The position numbers and the translations under genes were made by a program. Positions 46,401-57,760 of a stretch of 64,000 bases of DNA are shown piece by piece. The notes beneath the pieces were generated by a model. It searched no databases. It had not been told where the DNA came from and saw nothing but the letters and a program-made list of their open reading frames with translations. This stretch comes from Marivirga aurantiaca (GTDB lineage: Bacteria > Bacteroidota > Bacteroidia > Cytophagales > Cyclobacteriaceae), in the NCBI RefSeq assembly GCF_016679925.1, contig NZ_JAEQBW010000015.1, positions 1 through 64,000 on the forward strand, in the 5' to 3' direction. How positions within the stretch are numbered: position 1 is the stretch's first letter; each line of letters starts with the position of its first letter.

Positions 46401-47780
46401 TCTACTGATAGTGATGGAAATCCTCAAACAGTAGTAATGGGTCGTTCAGGTGAGATTAAAATTATCGATCCTAAAACCAAGAAAGTTTTAATGACCAACA
46501 ACGTTCCTTACAGTGCTATTCTGAAAGTGAAAGAAGGTGATAAAGTTTCTAAAAATGATGAACTGTGTTTCTGGGATCCATATAATGCTGTGATTTTATC
46601 AGAGTTTGAAGGTGTTACAGAATTTGATAGTATTGAAGAAGGTATCACTTATAAAGAAGAATCTGATGATCAAACAGGTCACAGAGAAAAGGTTATCATC
46701 GATACAAAAGATAAAACTAAAAACCCTGCGGTTATTGTAAATACTAAAGGGAGAGAAGAGCCTAAAGTTTATAACATTCCTGTTGGAGCCCACTTATCAG
46801 TTGGTGAAAATGAGAAAATTAAACCAGGTCAGATTTTAGCAAAAATACCAAGATCAACCAGTAAGTCTAAAGATATTACAGGGGGTCTTCCAAGAGTAAC
46901 AGAATTGTTTGAAGCAAGAAACCCATCTAATCCGGCAGTAGTGTCAGAGATTGATGGAGTTGTAACTTACGGTGGTATTAAAAGAGGAAACAGAGAGATT
47001 TTCATTGAATCTAAAGATGGAGTAAAGAAGAGATACCTGGTATCTTTGTCTAAACATATTTTGGTTCAGGATAATGACTTTGTGAAAGCAGGATATGCTT
47101 TATCTGATGGAGCTACAACTCCTTCTGATATTTTGTCTATCAAAGGTCCTACTGCTGTTCAGGAATATATTGTGAACGAAATACAGGAAGTTTACCGATT
47201 ACAAGGTGTGGCTATCAATGATAAACACATTGAAGTAATTGTAGGTCAGATGATGCAGAAAGTACAGGTACTTGAATCAGGTGATACTACTTTCTTACCT
47301 AATCAGGTGGTAGATAGATTCGTTTTCAGAGAAGAAAATGATAGAATCTTGGATATGAAAGTTGTAACTGAGGCTGGTGACTCGCCTAACTTAAAGCCGG
47401 GACAAATTGTTTCATCAAGAAAATTAAGGGATGAGAATTCAACCCTGAAAAGAAAGGATATGAAACTGGTGAAAGTAAGGGATGCGGAAGCAGCTGTTTC
47501 CAAGCCAACTTTGCAAGGTATCACGCAAGCTTCATTGGGAACTGAAAGCTTTATCTCAGCAGCTTCCTTCCAGGAAACTACTAAGGTATTGAGTGAGGCT
47601 TCTATACGTGGTAAAGCGGATCATTTAAAAGGTCTTAAGGAGAATGTTATTGTAGGTCACCTAATTCCTGCGGGAACGGGCTTGCAGGATTACAATGATA
47701 TCATCGTTGGCTCTAAAGATGAGCTTGATGCTATCAAAGAGGATCGTTTAACATCTCAGGAAAAAGAGCTTCAAAAGTAA
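43473..47780 (+). CDS. rpoC: DNA-directed RNA polymerase subunit beta'
   Basis: A 1435-residue catalytic subunit. The N-terminal zinc ribbon has [13 protein letters not shown] and CDRCGVEV (Cys near 68-86); the active-site [12 protein letters not shown] is near 471-482; the second zinc site includes [16 protein letters not shown] near 897-912. No intein or large frameshift is seen. It ends 54 bases before a DUF3467 gene, its usual neighbour in Bacteroidota. Confidence 0.98.
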   Translation: MAFKKNKKINTDFSKITISLASPESILESSHGEVTQPETINYRTYKPEMGGLFCERIFGPVKDWECHCGKYKRIRYKGIICDRCGVEVTEKKVRRERMGHIELVVPVAHIWYFKSLPNKIGYLLGLPTKKLDQIIYYERYVVIQPGVKEEDGIAYMDFLTEDEYLDILDKLPRENQQMDDDDPNKFIAKMGAEALDMLLSRIKLDELSYELRHQAATDTSQQRKAEALKRLRVVEAFRDARTRIENRPEWMIIKMVPVIPPELRPLVPLDGGRFATSDLNDLYRRVIIRNNRLKRLIDIKAPEVILRNEKRMLQEAVDSLFDNSRKVNAVRSDGNRALKSLSDMLKGKQGRFRQNLLGKRVDYSGRSVIVVGPELKMHECGIPKEMAAELFKPFVIRKLIERGIVKTVKSAKKIVDRKDPVVWDILENVLKGHPVLLNRAPTLHRLGIQAFQPKLIEGKAIQLHPLACTAFNADFDGDQMAVHVPLGHEAILEASTLMLSSHNILNPANGAPITVPSQDMVLGLYYVTKGKKTTPEETVKGEGKSFYSADEVIIAVNEGQLSKHAFIKVRAKVRNADGSLETKLIETVAGRVIFNQSVPEEVGFVNELLTKKKLQVIISEVYKISGSARTAQFLDDIKELGFQAAYKGGLSMGLGDIMVPEIKETLVAQAKEEVDVVWNNYLMGLITDNERYNQVIDIWTRINSQLTNSLMQQLEEDNQGFNSIYMMMHSGARGSREQIRQLGGMRGLMAKPQKNLAGSVGGIIENPILSNFREGLDVIEYFISTHGARKGLADTALKTADAGYLTRRLVDVAQDVVVNEVDCGTLRGLTVSALKDNEEIVESLSERILGRVCVHDIYHPETNELIVGTGDEITDEVTAKIDEANIEEVEIRSVLTCETRQGVCGKCYGRNLATSKMAQRGDAVGVIAAQSIGEPGTQLTLRTFHVGGTASNIAVEATVKAKFDGVIEFEDLRAIQSTDSDGNPQTVVMGRSGEIKIIDPKTKKVLMTNNVPYSAILKVKEGDKVSKNDELCFWDPYNAVILSEFEGVTEFDSIEEGITYKEESDDQTGHREKVIIDTKDKTKNPAVIVNTKGREEPKVYNIPVGAHLSVGENEKIKPGQILAKIPRSTSKSKDITGGLPRVTELFEARNPSNPAVVSEIDGVVTYGGIKRGNREIFIESKDGVKKRYLVSLSKHILVQDNDFVKAGYALSDGATTPSDILSIKGPTAVQEYIVNEIQEVYRLQGVAINDKHIEVIVGQMMQKVQVLESGDTTFLPNQVVDRFVFREENDRILDMKVVTEAGDSPNLKPGQIVSSRKLRDENSTLKRKDMKLVKVRDAEAAVSKPTLQGITQASLGTESFISAASFQETTKVLSEASIRGKADHLKGLKENVIVGHLIPAGTGLQDYNDIIVGSKDELDAIKEDRLTSQEKELQK

Positions 47781-47834
47781 TTGGTATATTTAGTGCGAAT
47801 AAAATCTATAACAGATTTATAAATAAGTTGGAAT

Positions 47835-48161
47835 ATGGATGATAATAAAGAAAACAAGAAGAATCCTAATCAGATTAATATTGAACTTTCGGAAGAAGTA
47901 GCGGAAGGGGTTTATGCCAATCTAGCTATGATTGCCCATTCCAATGGTGAGTTTGTGATAGATTTTATTCGTCTTATGCCGGGCGTTCCAAAAGCAAAGG
48001 TAAAATCCAGGGTGGTAGTCACTCCGGAGCATGCCAAAAGATTGCTGAATGCTTTGAAAGATAATATTAATAAATATGAAAAGAATTTCGGACCTATTAA
48101 ACAGTCCGAAGAAGTGCCAAAATTCCCTATGAATTTTGGTTCAAATGTGGGTGAAGCCTAA
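47835..48161 (+). CDS. DUF3467 protein
   Basis: A 108-residue small protein: INIELSEEVAEGVYANLAMIAHS near 14-36 (split by family at the Glu-Gly), FVIDFIRLMPGVPKAKVKSR near 41-60, and VVVTPEHAKRLLNALKDNI near 61-79, the DUF3467 pattern. Function is unknown; the recurrent position after rpoC suggests a link with transcription, which is inference. A new promoter lies after it, before rpsL. Confidence 0.85.
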   Translation: MDDNKENKKNPNQINIELSEEVAEGVYANLAMIAHSNGEFVIDFIRLMPGVPKAKVKSRVVVTPEHAKRLLNALKDNINKYEKNFGPIKQSEEVPKFPMNFGSNVGEA

Positions 48162-48210
48162 AGCTTAATCCTTATAAATTAGGATATTGTAAAATAAAAA
48201 GTCTGATGTG

Positions 48211-48241
48211 TTTGGAAAATGCTTCTTAATTTTTACCTTTG
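48211..48241 (+). promoter_or_regulatory. Promoter of the str unit (rpsL-rpsG-fusA-rpsJ)
   Basis: TTTG (48211-48214) and TACCTTTG (48234-48241) are 19 bases apart. The element continues as CAGTCC. The leader to the rpsL ATG is about 40 bases. Confidence 0.75.
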
Positions 48242-48287
48242 CAGTCCTAAAAATCTCAAGTAGTAATAGAAGATAAAGTAATAATAG

Positions 48288-48662
48288 ATGCCTACTATAC
48301 AGCAATTAGTACGAAAAGGTAGAAAGAAATTGACCACAAAGTCAAAATCTCCTGCTCTGGATTCTTGCCCACAACGAAGAGGGGTTTGTACACGTGTTTA
48401 CACAACCACTCCGAAGAAACCTAACTCAGCAATGAGAAAGGTGGCCAGGGTAAGATTGACCAATCAAAAAGAAGTTAACGCCTATATTCCGGGTGAAGGA
48501 CACAATCTTCAAGAACACTCTATTGTTTTGATTAGAGGTGGAAGAGTAAAAGATTTACCTGGTGTAAGATACCACATTATCAGGGGTGCGTTAGACACTG
48601 CCGGTGTGAGTGGTCGTACGCAAAGAAGATCAAAATACGGAGCTAAAAGACCTAAGAAATAA
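48288..48662 (+). CDS. rpsL: Ribosomal protein S12
   Basis: A 124-residue decoding-centre protein. TPKKPNSA places Lys43 and [10 protein letters not shown] places Lys88 at the known streptomycin-sensitive positions, unmutated. It ends in KYGAKRPKK. First gene of the str unit; 6 bases before rpsG. Confidence 0.97.
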   Translation: MPTIQQLVRKGRKKLTTKSKSPALDSCPQRRGVCTRVYTTTPKKPNSAMRKVARVRLTNQKEVNAYIPGEGHNLQEHSIVLIRGGRVKDLPGVRYHIIRGALDTAGVSGRTQRRSKYGAKRPKK

Positions 48663-48668
48663 ACAGAG

Positions 48669-49136
48669 ATGAGGAAAGCAAAACCTAAAAAGAGATACGT
48701 CCTGCCTGATCCCAAATTCGGGGATACTATGGTAACGAAATTCGTTAACTATTTAATGAAGGACGGTAAAAAAAGTACAGCTTATACAATTTTTTATGAT
48801 GCTATTCAATTGGTGGAAGAAAAAACCAAGGAGAATGGTGTGGAGACATGGAAAAAAGCATTAGCTAATATTTCACCTTCTGTTGAGGTAAAAAGCCGTA
48901 GAGTTGGTGGAGCCACTTTTCAAGTGCCATTAGAAGTACGTCCTGAAAGAAAAGTTTCATTAGGTATCAAATGGATGATAGATTATTCCCGTAAAAGAGG
49001 GGAGAAAACTATGATGGAGCGTTTGGCTGGTGAAATTGTTGCGGCTTCAAAAGGAGAAGGAGCTGCTATCAAGAAAAAGGATGATACTCACCGAATGGCT
49101 GAGGCAAATAAAGCATTTTCACACTTTAGATTTTAA
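48669..49136 (+). CDS. rpsG: Ribosomal protein S7
   Basis: A 155-residue assembly-initiating protein of the 30S head, with [20 protein letters not shown] near 18-37 and [19 protein letters not shown] near 76-94. Start ATG at 48669 follows rpsL by 6 bases; fusA follows 11 bases after its stop. Confidence 0.97.
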   Translation: MRKAKPKKRYVLPDPKFGDTMVTKFVNYLMKDGKKSTAYTIFYDAIQLVEEKTKENGVETWKKALANISPSVEVKSRRVGGATFQVPLEVRPERKVSLGIKWMIDYSRKRGEKTMMERLAGEIVAASKGEGAAIKKKDDTHRMAEANKAFSHFRF

Positions 49137-49147
49137 TAGCTAGTATA

Positions 49148-51268
49148 ATGGCAAGAGATCTTAGATTAACAAGAAATATTGGTATCGCTGCCCACATCGA
49201 TGCCGGAAAAACAACTACTACGGAAAGAATTTTATTCTATACCGGTGTAAGCCATAAATTAGGAGAAGTTCATGATGGTGCTGCTACTATGGACTGGATG
49301 GAGCAGGAACAAGAAAGAGGTATTACTATTACTTCTGCTGCTACAACCGTTTTTTGGCCTTACAAGGATGAAAAATATCACATCAATATCATTGATACTC
49401 CAGGTCACGTTGATTTTACCGTAGAGGTAAACAGATCACTTAGGGTATTAGATGGCTTAGTATTCTTATTTAGTGCAGTTGATGGTGTTGAACCACAATC
49501 TGAAACTAACTGGAGATTAGCTGATAACTACAAAGTAGCCAGAATCGGTTTCGTTAATAAAATGGATAGAGATGGTGCTGATTTCCTTAAGGTGTGTAAG
49601 CAGGTTAAGGAAATGTTAGGTACAAAAGCTGTCCCACTTCAATTACCCATTGGTGCTGAAGGTACTTTTAGAGGAGTTGTAGATTTAGTTGAAATGAAAG
49701 CTATTATCTGGAACGAGGAAGACAATGGTATGACATACCAGGAGATTCCAATTCCTGAAGATATGCAGGATGAGGTAAATGAGTATAGAGAAAAATTATT
49801 GGAATCTGTTGCTGAATATGATGAGGAACTTGTAGAAAGATTTTTCGAAGATCCACAGTCTATCACAAGAGATGAAGTAATTAATGCCTTAAGAAAAGCA
49901 ACTATAGATTTGGCCTTCGTTCCAATGATGTGTGGTTCTGCCTTCAAAAATAAAGGTGTTCAAACTCTTTTGAACTATGTAATGGAATTACTTCCATCAC
50001 CTCTGGATAGAGATGAAATTGCTGGAACTAACCCTGATACTGAAGAAAAAACATTCAGAAGACCAACAAAGGATGATCCTTTTGCTGCCTTAGCATTTAA
50101 AATTGCAACTGATCCATTCGTAGGTAGACTTTGTTTTGTTAGAGCATATTCAGGATTTTTAGATTCAGGTTCTTATGTTTTCAATACCAGAACTGGTAAG
50201 AAAGAAAGAATCTCTAGAATTTTCCAAATGCATGCAAACAAGCAAAATCAAATTGATCAGCTTCAAGCTGGTGATATTGCTGCGGTAGTTGGTTTTAAAG
50301 ATATTAAAACCGGTGATACCCTATGTAACGAGAATCATAGAATTGTTTTTGAATCTATGAATTTTCCTGAGCCTGTAATCGGATATGCCATTGAGCCTAA
50401 AACTCAGGCAGATGTTGATAAAATGGGAATGGCAATTGCTAAATTGGTAGAAGAAGATCCAACATTAAAAGTAAATACTGACGAAGAGACAGGTCAAACT
50501 ATCTTAAGAGGTATGGGTGAATTGCACCTTGATATTATCATGGATCGTATGAGACGTGAATTTAAGGTAGAAGTAAACCAGGGTGCTCCTCAGGTTGCTT
50601 ACAAAGAAGCCATTACCGCTTTAGTGGATCACAAAGAGGTTTATAAGAAACAATCTGGTGGAAAAGGTAAGTTTGCAGATATTTCTTTCAAATTATCTCC
50701 TGCTAATCCGGATGAAACTACCGGGGAAATCAAAGCAGGACTTCAATTTGATAATAAAATTACAGGTGGTGTTATACCAAAAGAGTTTATTCCAGCTATT
50801 CAGAAAGGTTTTACTGAAGCTATGAATAATGGACCTCTTGCGGGATATCCTATCGAGGCAATGAAAGTTGAATTGTACCATGGAAGTTTCCATGATGTGG
50901 ATTCAGATGCCCTTTCTTTTGAATTAGCTGCTAGAATTGGATTTAAGCAAGCTGCAAAAAAAGCAGGTCCTCAGCTTTTGGAACCGATCATGAAAGTAGA
51001 AGTAACTTCTCCTGATGAATATACAGGTCCTGTTACTGGTGACTTGAATAAGAGGAGAGGATTGATGAAAGGAATGGATACCAGAGGAGGAGCTCAAATT
51101 ATTAAAGCTGATGTTCCATTGTCTGAATTATTCGGATATGTTACCGATTTAAGAACTATTACATCAGGAAGAGCAACTGCTTCTTTGACTTTCTCACATT
51201 ACGATCCTGTACCAAATCATCTTGCAGAGCAAGTAATTGCGAAGGTTAAAGGTGAAGCTGTTAAATAA
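49148..51268 (+). CDS. fusA: Elongation factor G
   Basis: A 706-residue translocase GTPase. G1 is AHIDAGKT (15-22), G2 includes [12 protein letters not shown]3 DTPGHVDF, G4 NKMD. Domains II to V follow, with [14 protein letters not shown] near 456-469 and [16 protein letters not shown] near the C-terminus. It acts in translocation and, with Frr, recycling. It is 8 bases before rpsJ. Confidence 0.98.
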   Translation: MARDLRLTRNIGIAAHIDAGKTTTTERILFYTGVSHKLGEVHDGAATMDWMEQEQERGITITSAATTVFWPYKDEKYHINIIDTPGHVDFTVEVNRSLRVLDGLVFLFSAVDGVEPQSETNWRLADNYKVARIGFVNKMDRDGADFLKVCKQVKEMLGTKAVPLQLPIGAEGTFRGVVDLVEMKAIIWNEEDNGMTYQEIPIPEDMQDEVNEYREKLLESVAEYDEELVERFFEDPQSITRDEVINALRKATIDLAFVPMMCGSAFKNKGVQTLLNYVMELLPSPLDRDEIAGTNPDTEEKTFRRPTKDDPFAALAFKIATDPFVGRLCFVRAYSGFLDSGSYVFNTRTGKKERISRIFQMHANKQNQIDQLQAGDIAAVVGFKDIKTGDTLCNENHRIVFESMNFPEPVIGYAIEPKTQADVDKMGMAIAKLVEEDPTLKVNTDEETGQTILRGMGELHLDIIMDRMRREFKVEVNQGAPQVAYKEAITALVDHKEVYKKQSGGKGKFADISFKLSPANPDETTGEIKAGLQFDNKITGGVIPKEFIPAIQKGFTEAMNNGPLAGYPIEAMKVELYHGSFHDVDSDALSFELAARIGFKQAAKKAGPQLLEPIMKVEVTSPDEYTGPVTGDLNKRRGLMKGMDTRGGAQIIKADVPLSELFGYVTDLRTITSGRATASLTFSHYDPVPNHLAEQVIAKVKGEAVK

Positions 51269-51276
51269 TTGGAATC

Positions 51277-51582
51277 ATGAATCAGAAAATAAGAATAAAA
51301 TTAAAGTCCTACGATCACAACTTGGTTGATAAATCTTCTGAGAAAATCGTAAGAGCGGTGAAAACTACCGGAGCAGTGGTAAGCGGACCAATTCCTTTGC
51401 CTACTGAAAAAGAAATATTCACAGTTTTGCGTTCACCACACGTGAACAAGAAATCAAGGGAGCAATTTCAATTATGTACATTTAAAAGATTGGTTGATAT
51501 TTATTCAAATAGCGCCAAGACAGTTGATGCATTAATGAAGTTGGAATTACCTAGTGGAGTGGATGTAGAAATTAAAGTTTGA
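51277..51582 (+). CDS. rpsJ: Ribosomal protein S10
   Basis: A 101-residue 30S protein, also the NusE partner of Nus[17 protein letters not shown] near 5-20 and [19 protein letters not shown] near 37-55 are diagnostic. It is the last gene of the str unit: a strong terminator follows, so it is separated from the rest of the S10 genes. Confidence 0.97.
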   Translation: MNQKIRIKLKSYDHNLVDKSSEKIVRAVKTTGAVVSGPIPLPTEKEIFTVLRSPHVNKKSREQFQLCTFKRLVDIYSNSAKTVDALMKLELPSGVDVEIKV

Positions 51583-51605
51583 TAGACTTTAAATCTATTT
51601 TAGGG

Positions 51606-51640
51606 GAACCAATGAGCTTTGTTTCATTGGTTCTTTTTTT
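51606..51640 (+). terminator. Rho-independent terminator after rpsJ
   Basis: A perfect 10-bp stem (51606-51615 with 51624-51633) with an 8-base loop, followed by seven T. It lies 23 bases after the rpsJ stop codon. Confidence 0.92.
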
Positions 51641-51675
51641 ATCTTAAAATACTTATAATTTTTAAGTTGCTAAGT

Positions 51676-51705
51676 TTTGTATCTAACAATAAATTGCTAA
51701 CTTTG
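51676..51705 (+). promoter_or_regulatory. Promoter of the rplC-rpsN unit
   Basis: TTTG (51676-51679) and TAACTTTG (51698-51705) are 18 bases apart, continuing as CAGTCC. The leader of about 53 bases contains TCCTTTCGGGA, a small UUCG-type hairpin, and a possible CCTTT/AAAGG pairing. Confidence 0.75.
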
Positions 51706-51764
51706 CAGTCCTTTCGGGAAAAGCTACGGTAAATCCTGTTTAAAGGGTTCATAATAAAATAATA

Positions 51765-52403
51765 ATGTCAGGAATAATTGGAAAAAAAATCGGAATGACT
51801 AGCATCTACGGTGCCGATGGACATAATGTCGCATGCACGGTGATAGAGGCTGGTCCTTGTGTAGTAACGCAAGTAAAAAGTGAGGAAACCGATGGTTATT
51901 CTGCTGTTCAGTTGGGCTTTGGCGAGCGCAAAGAAAAGAATACACCTAAGGCGTTAAAAGGGCATTTTTCTAATGCACAAACAACGCCAAAACGGAAATT
52001 AATTGAGTTCAGGGAGCATGTTGGTGAAGAGCCATTTGTTCATAATTTGTCTTTAGGGCAATTAGTGAAAATCGAAGATGTTTTTGTTGAAGGTGATTTC
52101 GTTGATGTAGCAGGTATATCAAAAGGTAAAGGTTTCCAGGGTGTTGTAAAACGTCACGGTTTCGGTGGTGTTGGCCAGGCTACGCACGGTCAGCATAACA
52201 GAGGAAGAGCCCCAGGTTCTATTGGTGGAGCTTCTTATCCTGCCAGAGTATTCCCGGGTATGAGAATGGCCGGTAGAATGGGTGGAGACAGAGTTAAAAA
52301 CACTAATTTAAGAGTGTTAAAAGTTATTCCAGAAAAGAATTTGTTGTTGATCAGCGGTTCTGTTCCCGGTGCAAAGAATTCAATAGTTATAATAGAGAAA
52401 TAA
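51765..52403 (+). CDS. rplC: Ribosomal protein L3
   Basis: A 212-residue 50S assembly protein. It starts [15 protein letters not shown] and has the loop [21 protein letters not shown] near 126-146 (Gln/His-rich tip near the peptidyl transferase centre) and [10 protein letters not shown] near 167. First gene of its transcription unit; 2 bases before rplD. Confidence 0.97.
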   Translation: MSGIIGKKIGMTSIYGADGHNVACTVIEAGPCVVTQVKSEETDGYSAVQLGFGERKEKNTPKALKGHFSNAQTTPKRKLIEFREHVGEEPFVHNLSLGQLVKIEDVFVEGDFVDVAGISKGKGFQGVVKRHGFGGVGQATHGQHNRGRAPGSIGGASYPARVFPGMRMAGRMGGDRVKNTNLRVLKVIPEKNLLLISGSVPGAKNSIVIIEK

Positions 52404-52405
52404 AG

Positions 52406-53041
52406 ATGGAGCTTTCAATATTTAAATCGACAGGCGAAGACACGGGAAGAAAAATTTCTTTATCCGATGCCATCTTTGACATTGAGCCTAATGACCACGC
52501 CATCTATTTGGACGTGAAACAAAAGTTGGCTAACGCAAGACAAGGAACTCATAAATCCAAAGAAAGAGCGGAGATAGCTGGTTCAACAAGAAAGATAAAG
52601 AAACAAAAAGGTACTGGTACAGCACGTGCCGGTAGTATAAAATCACCGGTATTTAAAGGTGGTGGTAGAGTGTTTGGTCCAAGACCAAGAGACTACAGTT
52701 TCAAGCTTAACAAGAAAGTGAAGCGTTTGGCTAGAATGTCAGCTTTAACTTATAAGGCTAAAGATCAAATGATAGGCATATTAGAGTCTTTCTCTTTTAA
52801 TGAGCCTAAAACAAAGTCTTATGTAGAATTGCTTAATAACCTTTCTGTTAATTCTGTAAAGACTTTAATAGTACTACCGGAAAACGACAAGAATATGTTT
52901 TTGGCAAGTAGAAATATACAGAACTCAAGAGTAATTACTGTTGATATGCTTAACACTTATGATGTGTTACATGCTGATAAGTTATTTTTCGTTGAAGGAT
53001 CTGTGGAAAAAGTTGAAAACTTATTTAAGGAAAAGATATGA
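52406..53041 (+). CDS. rplD: Ribosomal protein L4
   Basis: A 211-residue 50S exit-tunnel protein with the tunnel-loop pattern KKQKGTGTARAGSIKSPVFK near 69-88 and GGGRVFGPRPRDY. In E. coli L4 represses its own operon; a leader of about 53 bases here might serve this, but I see no proof. It overlaps rplW by 4 bases (ATGA). Confidence 0.96.
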   Translation: MELSIFKSTGEDTGRKISLSDAIFDIEPNDHAIYLDVKQKLANARQGTHKSKERAEIAGSTRKIKKQKGTGTARAGSIKSPVFKGGGRVFGPRPRDYSFKLNKKVKRLARMSALTYKAKDQMIGILESFSFNEPKTKSYVELLNNLSVNSVKTLIVLPENDKNMFLASRNIQNSRVITVDMLNTYDVLHADKLFFVEGSVEKVENLFKEKI

Positions 53042-53325
53042 GCGTTTTAGTTAAACCACTTGTTACTGAAAAGATTTCTGCCTTAAACGAAAAGGGTAAA
53101 TATGGTTTTATTGTATCTAATGATGCCAATAAAGTTGAAATCAAATCAGAGGTAGAAAAAAGATACGGAGTGAATGTAGAGGATGTCAATACTATGAAGT
53201 ATTTGGGCAAACAAAAATCCCGCTACACAAAATCCAGAGTCCTTACAGGAAGAAAAGCTAGTTACAAAAAAGCTATTGTAACTGTGGCGGAAGGTGAAAT
53301 AATTGATTTCTACAGCGAAATTTAA
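53038..53325 (+). CDS. rplW: Ribosomal protein L23
   Basis: A 95-residue protein at the tunnel exit, docking site for trigger factor and SRP. VLVKPLVTEKISAL near 3-16 and FIVSNDANKVEIKSEVEKRY near 24-43 are diagnostic. Its ATG overlaps the rplD stop codon. Confidence 0.95.
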   Translation: MSVLVKPLVTEKISALNEKGKYGFIVSNDANKVEIKSEVEKRYGVNVEDVNTMKYLGKQKSRYTKSRVLTGRKASYKKAIVTVAEGEIIDFYSEI

Positions 53326-53336
53326 TGATCTGAAAA

Positions 53337-54158
53337 ATGGCAGTTAAGAAATTTAGACCAGTTACAGCTGGGCAAAGACATAGATTGGCTCCGGTGTATA
53401 CCGAGCTAAGTAAGGTAGAGCCTGAAAAGTCCCTGCTAACTCCTTTGAGAAAAAAGGGTGGTAGAAATAATTCAGGTAGAATGACAATGAGGTATATAGG
53501 TGGTGGGCATAAGCAAAATGTTCGTATCATAGACTTCAAGCGTAATAAACACTCTATACCTGCAACCGTTGCTACTTTAGAGTATGATCCTACAAGAACA
53601 GCTTTTGTTGCTCTTTTGCATTATTCAGATGGTGAAAAGAGATATATTCTGGCTCCTAACGGAATTAAAGTAGGAGATAAGGTAATATCTGGTACTGATG
53701 TAGCACCTGAATTAGGTAATACGTTGCCTTTATCATCTCTTCCATTAGGTACAATCATTCACAATATTGAGATTCGTCCGGGATCTGGTGCCGCAATGGT
53801 ACGAAGTGCTGGAGCTTATGCTCAGTTATTGGCTCGTGATGGTAAATATTCAACTATCAAATTACCATCAGGTGAAATGAGGTTGGTGTTAAGTGCTTGT
53901 TTGGCTACAGTTGGAGTAGTGTCCAACTCTGATCATATGCTAGTAAGGTTAGGTAAAGCTGGACGTAACAGATGGTTAGGAAGAAGACCTAGAGTTAGAG
54001 GTGTTGTAATGAATCCGGTTGATCACCCGATGGGTGGTGGTGAAGGTAAATCTTCAGGTGGACACCCAAGATCAAGAAAAGGATTATTATCTAAGGGTCT
54101 TAAAACAAGAACGCCTAAAAAATATTCCAACAAATTAATTATCGGTAAAAAGAAATAA
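53337..54158 (+). CDS. rplB: Ribosomal protein L2
   Basis: A 273-residue core 50S protein. The [17 protein letters not shown] segment is near 45-61, and the catalytic-centre-proximal [19 protein letters not shown], with the conserved His of DHPMGGG, is near 223-241. It ends in the basic NKLIIGKKK tail. 11 bases after rplW, 3 bases before rpsS. Confidence 0.98.
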   Translation: MAVKKFRPVTAGQRHRLAPVYTELSKVEPEKSLLTPLRKKGGRNNSGRMTMRYIGGGHKQNVRIIDFKRNKHSIPATVATLEYDPTRTAFVALLHYSDGEKRYILAPNGIKVGDKVISGTDVAPELGNTLPLSSLPLGTIIHNIEIRPGSGAAMVRSAGAYAQLLARDGKYSTIKLPSGEMRLVLSACLATVGVVSNSDHMLVRLGKAGRNRWLGRRPRVRGVVMNPVDHPMGGGEGKSSGGHPRSRKGLLSKGLKTRTPKKYSNKLIIGKKK

Positions 54159-54161
54159 TCA

Positions 54162-54440
54162 ATGGCTAGATCATTAAAAAAAGGACCATATATTGATTTC
54201 CGACTTGAGAAGAAAGTTGATAATATGACTGATTCCGGTAAGAAGTCTGTAATAAAGACATGGTCAAGAAGATCCATGATTTCTCCTGATTTTGTAGGTC
54301 ACACGTTTGCAGTGCACAATGGTAATAAGTTTATACCTGTTTATGTAACTGAAAATATGGTAGGACACAAATTAGGTGAGTTTTCTCCAACGAGAAACTT
54401 TAGAGGTCATATTAATAAGAAAGATAAAGGTAAGAGATAA
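54162..54440 (+). CDS. rpsS: Ribosomal protein S19
   Basis: A 92-residue 30S head protein: [19 protein letters not shown] at the N-terminus, [20 protein letters not shown] near 38-57, and [15 protein letters not shown] near 73-87. Its last base is the first base of the rplV start (TAATG). Confidence 0.97.
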   Translation: MARSLKKGPYIDFRLEKKVDNMTDSGKKSVIKTWSRRSMISPDFVGHTFAVHNGNKFIPVYVTENMVGHKLGEFSPTRNFRGHINKKDKGKR

Positions 54441-54832
54441 TGGAAGCTATTGCTAAGTTAAATAATGTACCCACATCACCTCGAAAAATGAGGATGGTAG
54501 TAGATCTTATCAGAGGAGAAAAAGTGAATCGTGCTTTGAATATCCTTAAATTTGAATCTAAGGTTGGAGCTGCGAAGGTTGAGAAGCTTTTACTTTCAGC
54601 AATCGCTAATTGGCAGCAAGCTAATTCCGAAGTTGATTTGGAGGAAGCTAATCTGTTCGTTAAGGAAGTGAGAGTAGATGGTGGTCGTATGCTTAAGAGA
54701 TTAAGACCGGCACCTCAAGGTAGAGCACATCGTATTAGAAAACGATCTAATCATGTTACTTTAATCGTTGATAGTGCTCCTGAAGCAGTTAATGCAGTAG
54801 TAGAATCTGAAAACTCCGAAAATAAAAAATAG
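54440..54832 (+). CDS. rplV: Ribosomal protein L22
   Basis: A 130-residue exit-tunnel protein. [20 protein letters not shown] near 10-29 and the tunnel hairpin [20 protein letters not shown] near 83-102, without macrolide-resistance-like insertions. The C-terminal tail is Glu/Asn-rich. It abuts rpsC with no gap. Confidence 0.96.
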   Translation: MEAIAKLNNVPTSPRKMRMVVDLIRGEKVNRALNILKFESKVGAAKVEKLLLSAIANWQQANSEVDLEEANLFVKEVRVDGGRMLKRLRPAPQGRAHRIRKRSNHVTLIVDSAPEAVNAVVESENSENKK

Positions 54833-55573
54833 ATGGGACAAAAAGTTAATCCTACCGGTTTTCGTTTAGGTATCGTAAGAGGTTGGGAATCCAACTGGTA
54901 CGGTGGAAAAGGTAATGCTTTTTCTGAAAAACTAATTGAAGACCACAAGATAAGGGAATATATCCTGGCACGAATCCCAAAAGGAGGGATCTCTAAAATT
55001 GTTATCGAAAGAACTTTAAAGAGAATTACTCTTACTATTCACACGGCTCGTCCGGGTGTAGTAATTGGTAAGGGTGGTAGTGAAGTTGATAAATTGAAAG
55101 AAGAGCTTAAGAAGTTGACCAGTAAAGATGTTCAGATAAATATATTTGAGATCAAAAGACCGGAACTTGATGCTAAATTAGTCGGTGAATCAATCGCACA
55201 GCAATTAAAGGCTCGTATTTCATACAGAAGAGCTATGAAACAATCAATTGCTTCTGCAATGAGAGTTGGAGCTCAGGGTATAAAAATCAAAGTTTCCGGC
55301 CGTTTAGGTGGTGCTGAGATGGCTCGTACTGAGATGTATAAAGAAGGTAGAATTCCTTTGCATACGCTTAGAGCAGACATTGATTATGAAGTTTCCGAAG
55401 CAAATACTATTTATGGTATAATTGGTATCAAGGTTTGGGTTTTCAAAGGAGAAATTTTTGGTAAAAGAGATTTGTCTCTTAATGTTGGTGCCGCTGCTGC
55501 ACAAACTAAAGGAAATGCTCCTGGCCCTGGAAATAATAGAAGAAGTGAACGTCCTAAAAGAAAGAGAAAATAA
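54833..55573 (+). CDS. rpsC: Ribosomal protein S3
   Basis: A 246-residue protein of the mRNA entry channel. An N-terminal KH domain has [20 protein letters not shown] near 65-84 and the C-terminal domain has [26 protein letters not shown] (split in the middle at Tyr-Lys) near 154-179. A basic Pro/Asn/Arg-rich tail ends in RPKRKRK. Confidence 0.97.
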   Translation: MGQKVNPTGFRLGIVRGWESNWYGGKGNAFSEKLIEDHKIREYILARIPKGGISKIVIERTLKRITLTIHTARPGVVIGKGGSEVDKLKEELKKLTSKDVQINIFEIKRPELDAKLVGESIAQQLKARISYRRAMKQSIASAMRVGAQGIKIKVSGRLGGAEMARTEMYKEGRIPLHTLRADIDYEVSEANTIYGIIGIKVWVFKGEIFGKRDLSLNVGAAAAQTKGNAPGPGNNRRSERPKRKRK

Positions 55574-55601
55574 TCCTTTCTTAGTATAAAGATAATATAA
55601 G

Positions 55602-56024
55602 ATGTTACAGCCGAAAAGAACGAAATTTAGGAAGAAGCAAAAAGGTAGAGTAAAAGGTATTGCCCAAAGAGGTCATACTATAGCTTTCGGTAGTTTTGCT
55701 TTGAAATCGCTTGAGCCGGGATGGATTACCAGCAGGCAAATTGAAGCCTCCAGGATAGCCATGACTCGTGCGATGAAACGTCAGGGACAGGTTTGGATTA
55801 GAATATTTCCAGACAAACCAATTACGAAAAAACCAGCAGAAGTACGTATGGGTAAAGGTAAAGGAGCTCCGGAATATTGGGTGGCAACTGTTAAACCGGG
55901 TACCATTATGTTCGAGGCAGGTGGTGTGCCGATTGAGTTAGCTCAGGAGGCATTAAGATTAGCTGCACAAAAGCTACCTTTAAAAACTAAGTTTACAGTA
56001 AGAAGAGATTACGCAGAAAATTAA
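55602..56024 (+). CDS. rplP: Ribosomal protein L16
   Basis: A 140-residue 50S protein at the A-site cleft. [16 protein letters not shown] at the start, [19 protein letters not shown] near 43-61 and [21 protein letters not shown] near 67-86 are diagnostic. 28 bases after rpsC, 5 bases before rpmC. Confidence 0.97.
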   Translation: MLQPKRTKFRKKQKGRVKGIAQRGHTIAFGSFALKSLEPGWITSRQIEASRIAMTRAMKRQGQVWIRIFPDKPITKKPAEVRMGKGKGAPEYWVATVKPGTIMFEAGGVPIELAQEALRLAAQKLPLKTKFTVRRDYAEN

Positions 56025-56029
56025 TCGTC

Positions 56030-56224
56030 ATGAAAAATTCAGATATCAAAAAATTATCTATTGACGAGCTCAAAGAGAATATTAACAATGAAGCGCAGAA
56101 GCTTCAGAAGTTTCAGTTTGCTCATGCTATTTCACCTATAGAAAACCCTATGCAAATTAGGGTAACTCGTAAGACAATAGCAAGATTGGAAACTGAACTA
56201 AGGGTTAAAGAACTTGCTAAATAA
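56030..56224 (+). CDS. rpmC: Ribosomal protein L29
   Basis: A 64-residue two-helix protein near the tunnel exit, with [20 protein letters not shown] near 9-28 and [19 protein letters not shown] near 39-57. Small but in the standard position between rplP and rpsQ. Confidence 0.95.
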   Translation: MKNSDIKKLSIDELKENINNEAQKLQKFQFAHAISPIENPMQIRVTRKTIARLETELRVKELAK

Positions 56225-56232
56225 TTGCTAAG

Positions 56233-56487
56233 ATGGAAAGAAACCTTAGAAAGGAAAGAATAGGGCTTGTTGTCAGCAACAAAATGGAGAAATCCGTAAC
56301 TGTTTCAGTTGAAAGAAAAGTGAAACACCCTATATATGGTAAGTTTTTGAAGAAAACTACCAAATTTATGGCTCATGATGAGACCAATGATTGCAATATC
56401 GGAGATAAAGTGAAAATTGGTGAAACCCGTCCTATGAGCAAAAATAAGAGATGGAGATTAGTAGAAATCATAGAAAGAGCTAAATAA
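56233..56487 (+). CDS. rpsQ: Ribosomal protein S17
   Basis: An 84-residue OB-fold 30S primary binder. [20 protein letters not shown] near 5-24, [19 protein letters not shown] near 32-50 and [20 protein letters not shown] near 56-75. 8 bases after rpmC and 2 bases before rplN. Confidence 0.97.
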   Translation: MERNLRKERIGLVVSNKMEKSVTVSVERKVKHPIYGKFLKKTTKFMAHDETNDCNIGDKVKIGETRPMSKNKRWRLVEIIERAK

Positions 56488-56489
56488 CC

Positions 56490-56858
56490 ATGATACAACA
56501 AGAATCAAGATTAAGTGTTGCGGATAATAGTGGTGCCAAAGAGGTGCTTTGTATTCGCGTCCTGGGAGGTACGAAAAAAAGGTATGCTACTATAGGAGAT
56601 AAGATTATTGTAAGTGTCAAATCTGCTCTTTCATCTAGTAATCTTAAGAAAGGAACTGTTTCTCGTGCAGTAGTTGTAAGAACTAAAAAGGAGATAAGAA
56701 GAAAAGATGGTTCATATATCCGTTTTGAGGACAATGCTGCCGTTCTTCTGAACCCTAACGATGAACCAAGAGGTACTCGTATTTTTGGTCCTGTAGCAAG
56801 AGAATTGCGTGTGAAGCAGTTTATGAAAATAGTTTCCTTAGCACCTGAAGTATTATAA
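56490..56858 (+). CDS. rplN: Ribosomal protein L14
   Basis: A 122-residue subunit-interface protein and the docking site of RsfS, whose gene is at 15.3 kb. [19 protein letters not shown] at the start, [20 protein letters not shown] near 23-42, and [13 protein letters not shown] near 95-107. Confidence 0.97.
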   Translation: MIQQESRLSVADNSGAKEVLCIRVLGGTKKRYATIGDKIIVSVKSALSSSNLKKGTVSRAVVVRTKKEIRRKDGSYIRFEDNAAVLLNPNDEPRGTRIFGPVARELRVKQFMKIVSLAPEVL

Positions 56859-56860
56859 TT

Positions 56861-57208
56861 ATGGAAAGGAAGAAAAATAAACAACAAAAGTTCCATGTTC
56901 GAAAGGGAGATACTGTAAAGGTTATTTCTGGTAATTCGAAAGGAAAAAGTGGTAAGATATTAGAAATGTTAGGTGAAAAACAAAAAGCACTTGTTGAAGG
57001 TGTTAATATTGTAACCAAACATAAAAAACCATCTGCCACTAGTCCTGAAGGTGGAATTGAAAAAATTGAAGCTCCTATTCACATTAGTAACTTAATGTTG
57101 GTAGATCCTGCTACAGGTGAGGCTACCAAAACTGGTAGAAAAGTGGATGATAAGGGTAAATTACAAAGATTTTCTAAGAAAACAGGGGAGGTAATTAACA
57201 ATGGCTAA
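56861..57208 (+). CDS. rplX: Ribosomal protein L24
   Basis: A 115-residue KOW-domain assembly initiator: [20 protein letters not shown] near 9-28 and [13 protein letters not shown] near 45-57. Its end overlaps the rplE start by 8 bases, so translation is probably coupled. Confidence 0.95.
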   Translation: MERKKNKQQKFHVRKGDTVKVISGNSKGKSGKILEMLGEKQKALVEGVNIVTKHKKPSATSPEGGIEKIEAPIHISNLMLVDPATGEATKTGRKVDDKGKLQRFSKKTGEVINNG

Positions 57209-57758
57209 TCCAAGATTAAAAGATATATATATCAGTGAAATTATTCCTGCTTTAAAGGAGAAATTTCAATATAAGTCAATAATGCAAGTGCCTAAGTTGG
57301 AGAAAATTGTTATCAACAAAGGTATTGGTGCTGCGACTGCTGACAAAAAATTAGTTGATATAGGAGTAGAAGAATTGTCTACTATTTCTGGTCAAAAAGC
57401 TATGCCCACAATTGCCAAAAATTCAATCTCGAATTTTAAGTTAAGGGAGGGCATGCCAATCGGTGCTAAAGTTACTTTAAGAGGAAGTAAAATGTACGAG
57501 TTTCTTGACAGATTATTGTCAGTAGCGTTACCTCGTGTACGTGACTTTAGAGGAGTGAAAGATAAAGGCTTTGATGGAAGAGGTAATTATACACTTGGTA
57601 TCAAAGAACAAATTATTTTCCCTGAAATAAGCATTGAGAAAGTTGCTGCAATTTCAGGAATGGATATAACATTTGTCACTACAGCAAATACAGATGAAGA
57701 AAGCTTTGAATTATTGAAAGCTTTTGGAATGCCGTTTGCAAGTAAAAACAATAACTAA
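57201..57758 (+). CDS. rplE: Ribosomal protein L5
   Basis: A 185-residue 5S-rRNA-binding protein. [19 protein letters not shown] near 24-42, [21 protein letters not shown] near 76-96, and [21 protein letters not shown] near 113-133. Starts inside the end of rplX, 2 bases before rpsN. Confidence 0.97.
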   Translation: MANPRLKDIYISEIIPALKEKFQYKSIMQVPKLEKIVINKGIGAATADKKLVDIGVEELSTISGQKAMPTIAKNSISNFKLREGMPIGAKVTLRGSKMYEFLDRLLSVALPRVRDFRGVKDKGFDGRGNYTLGIKEQIIFPEISIEKVAAISGMDITFVTTANTDEESFELLKAFGMPFASKNNN

Positions 57759-57760
57759 TC

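Noticed and set aside
39547-47780. Possible intein or large insertion in rpoB/rpoC
   Set aside because: Both proteins read continuously through their conserved motifs and have usual lengths for the phylum; no splicing motifs are seen.
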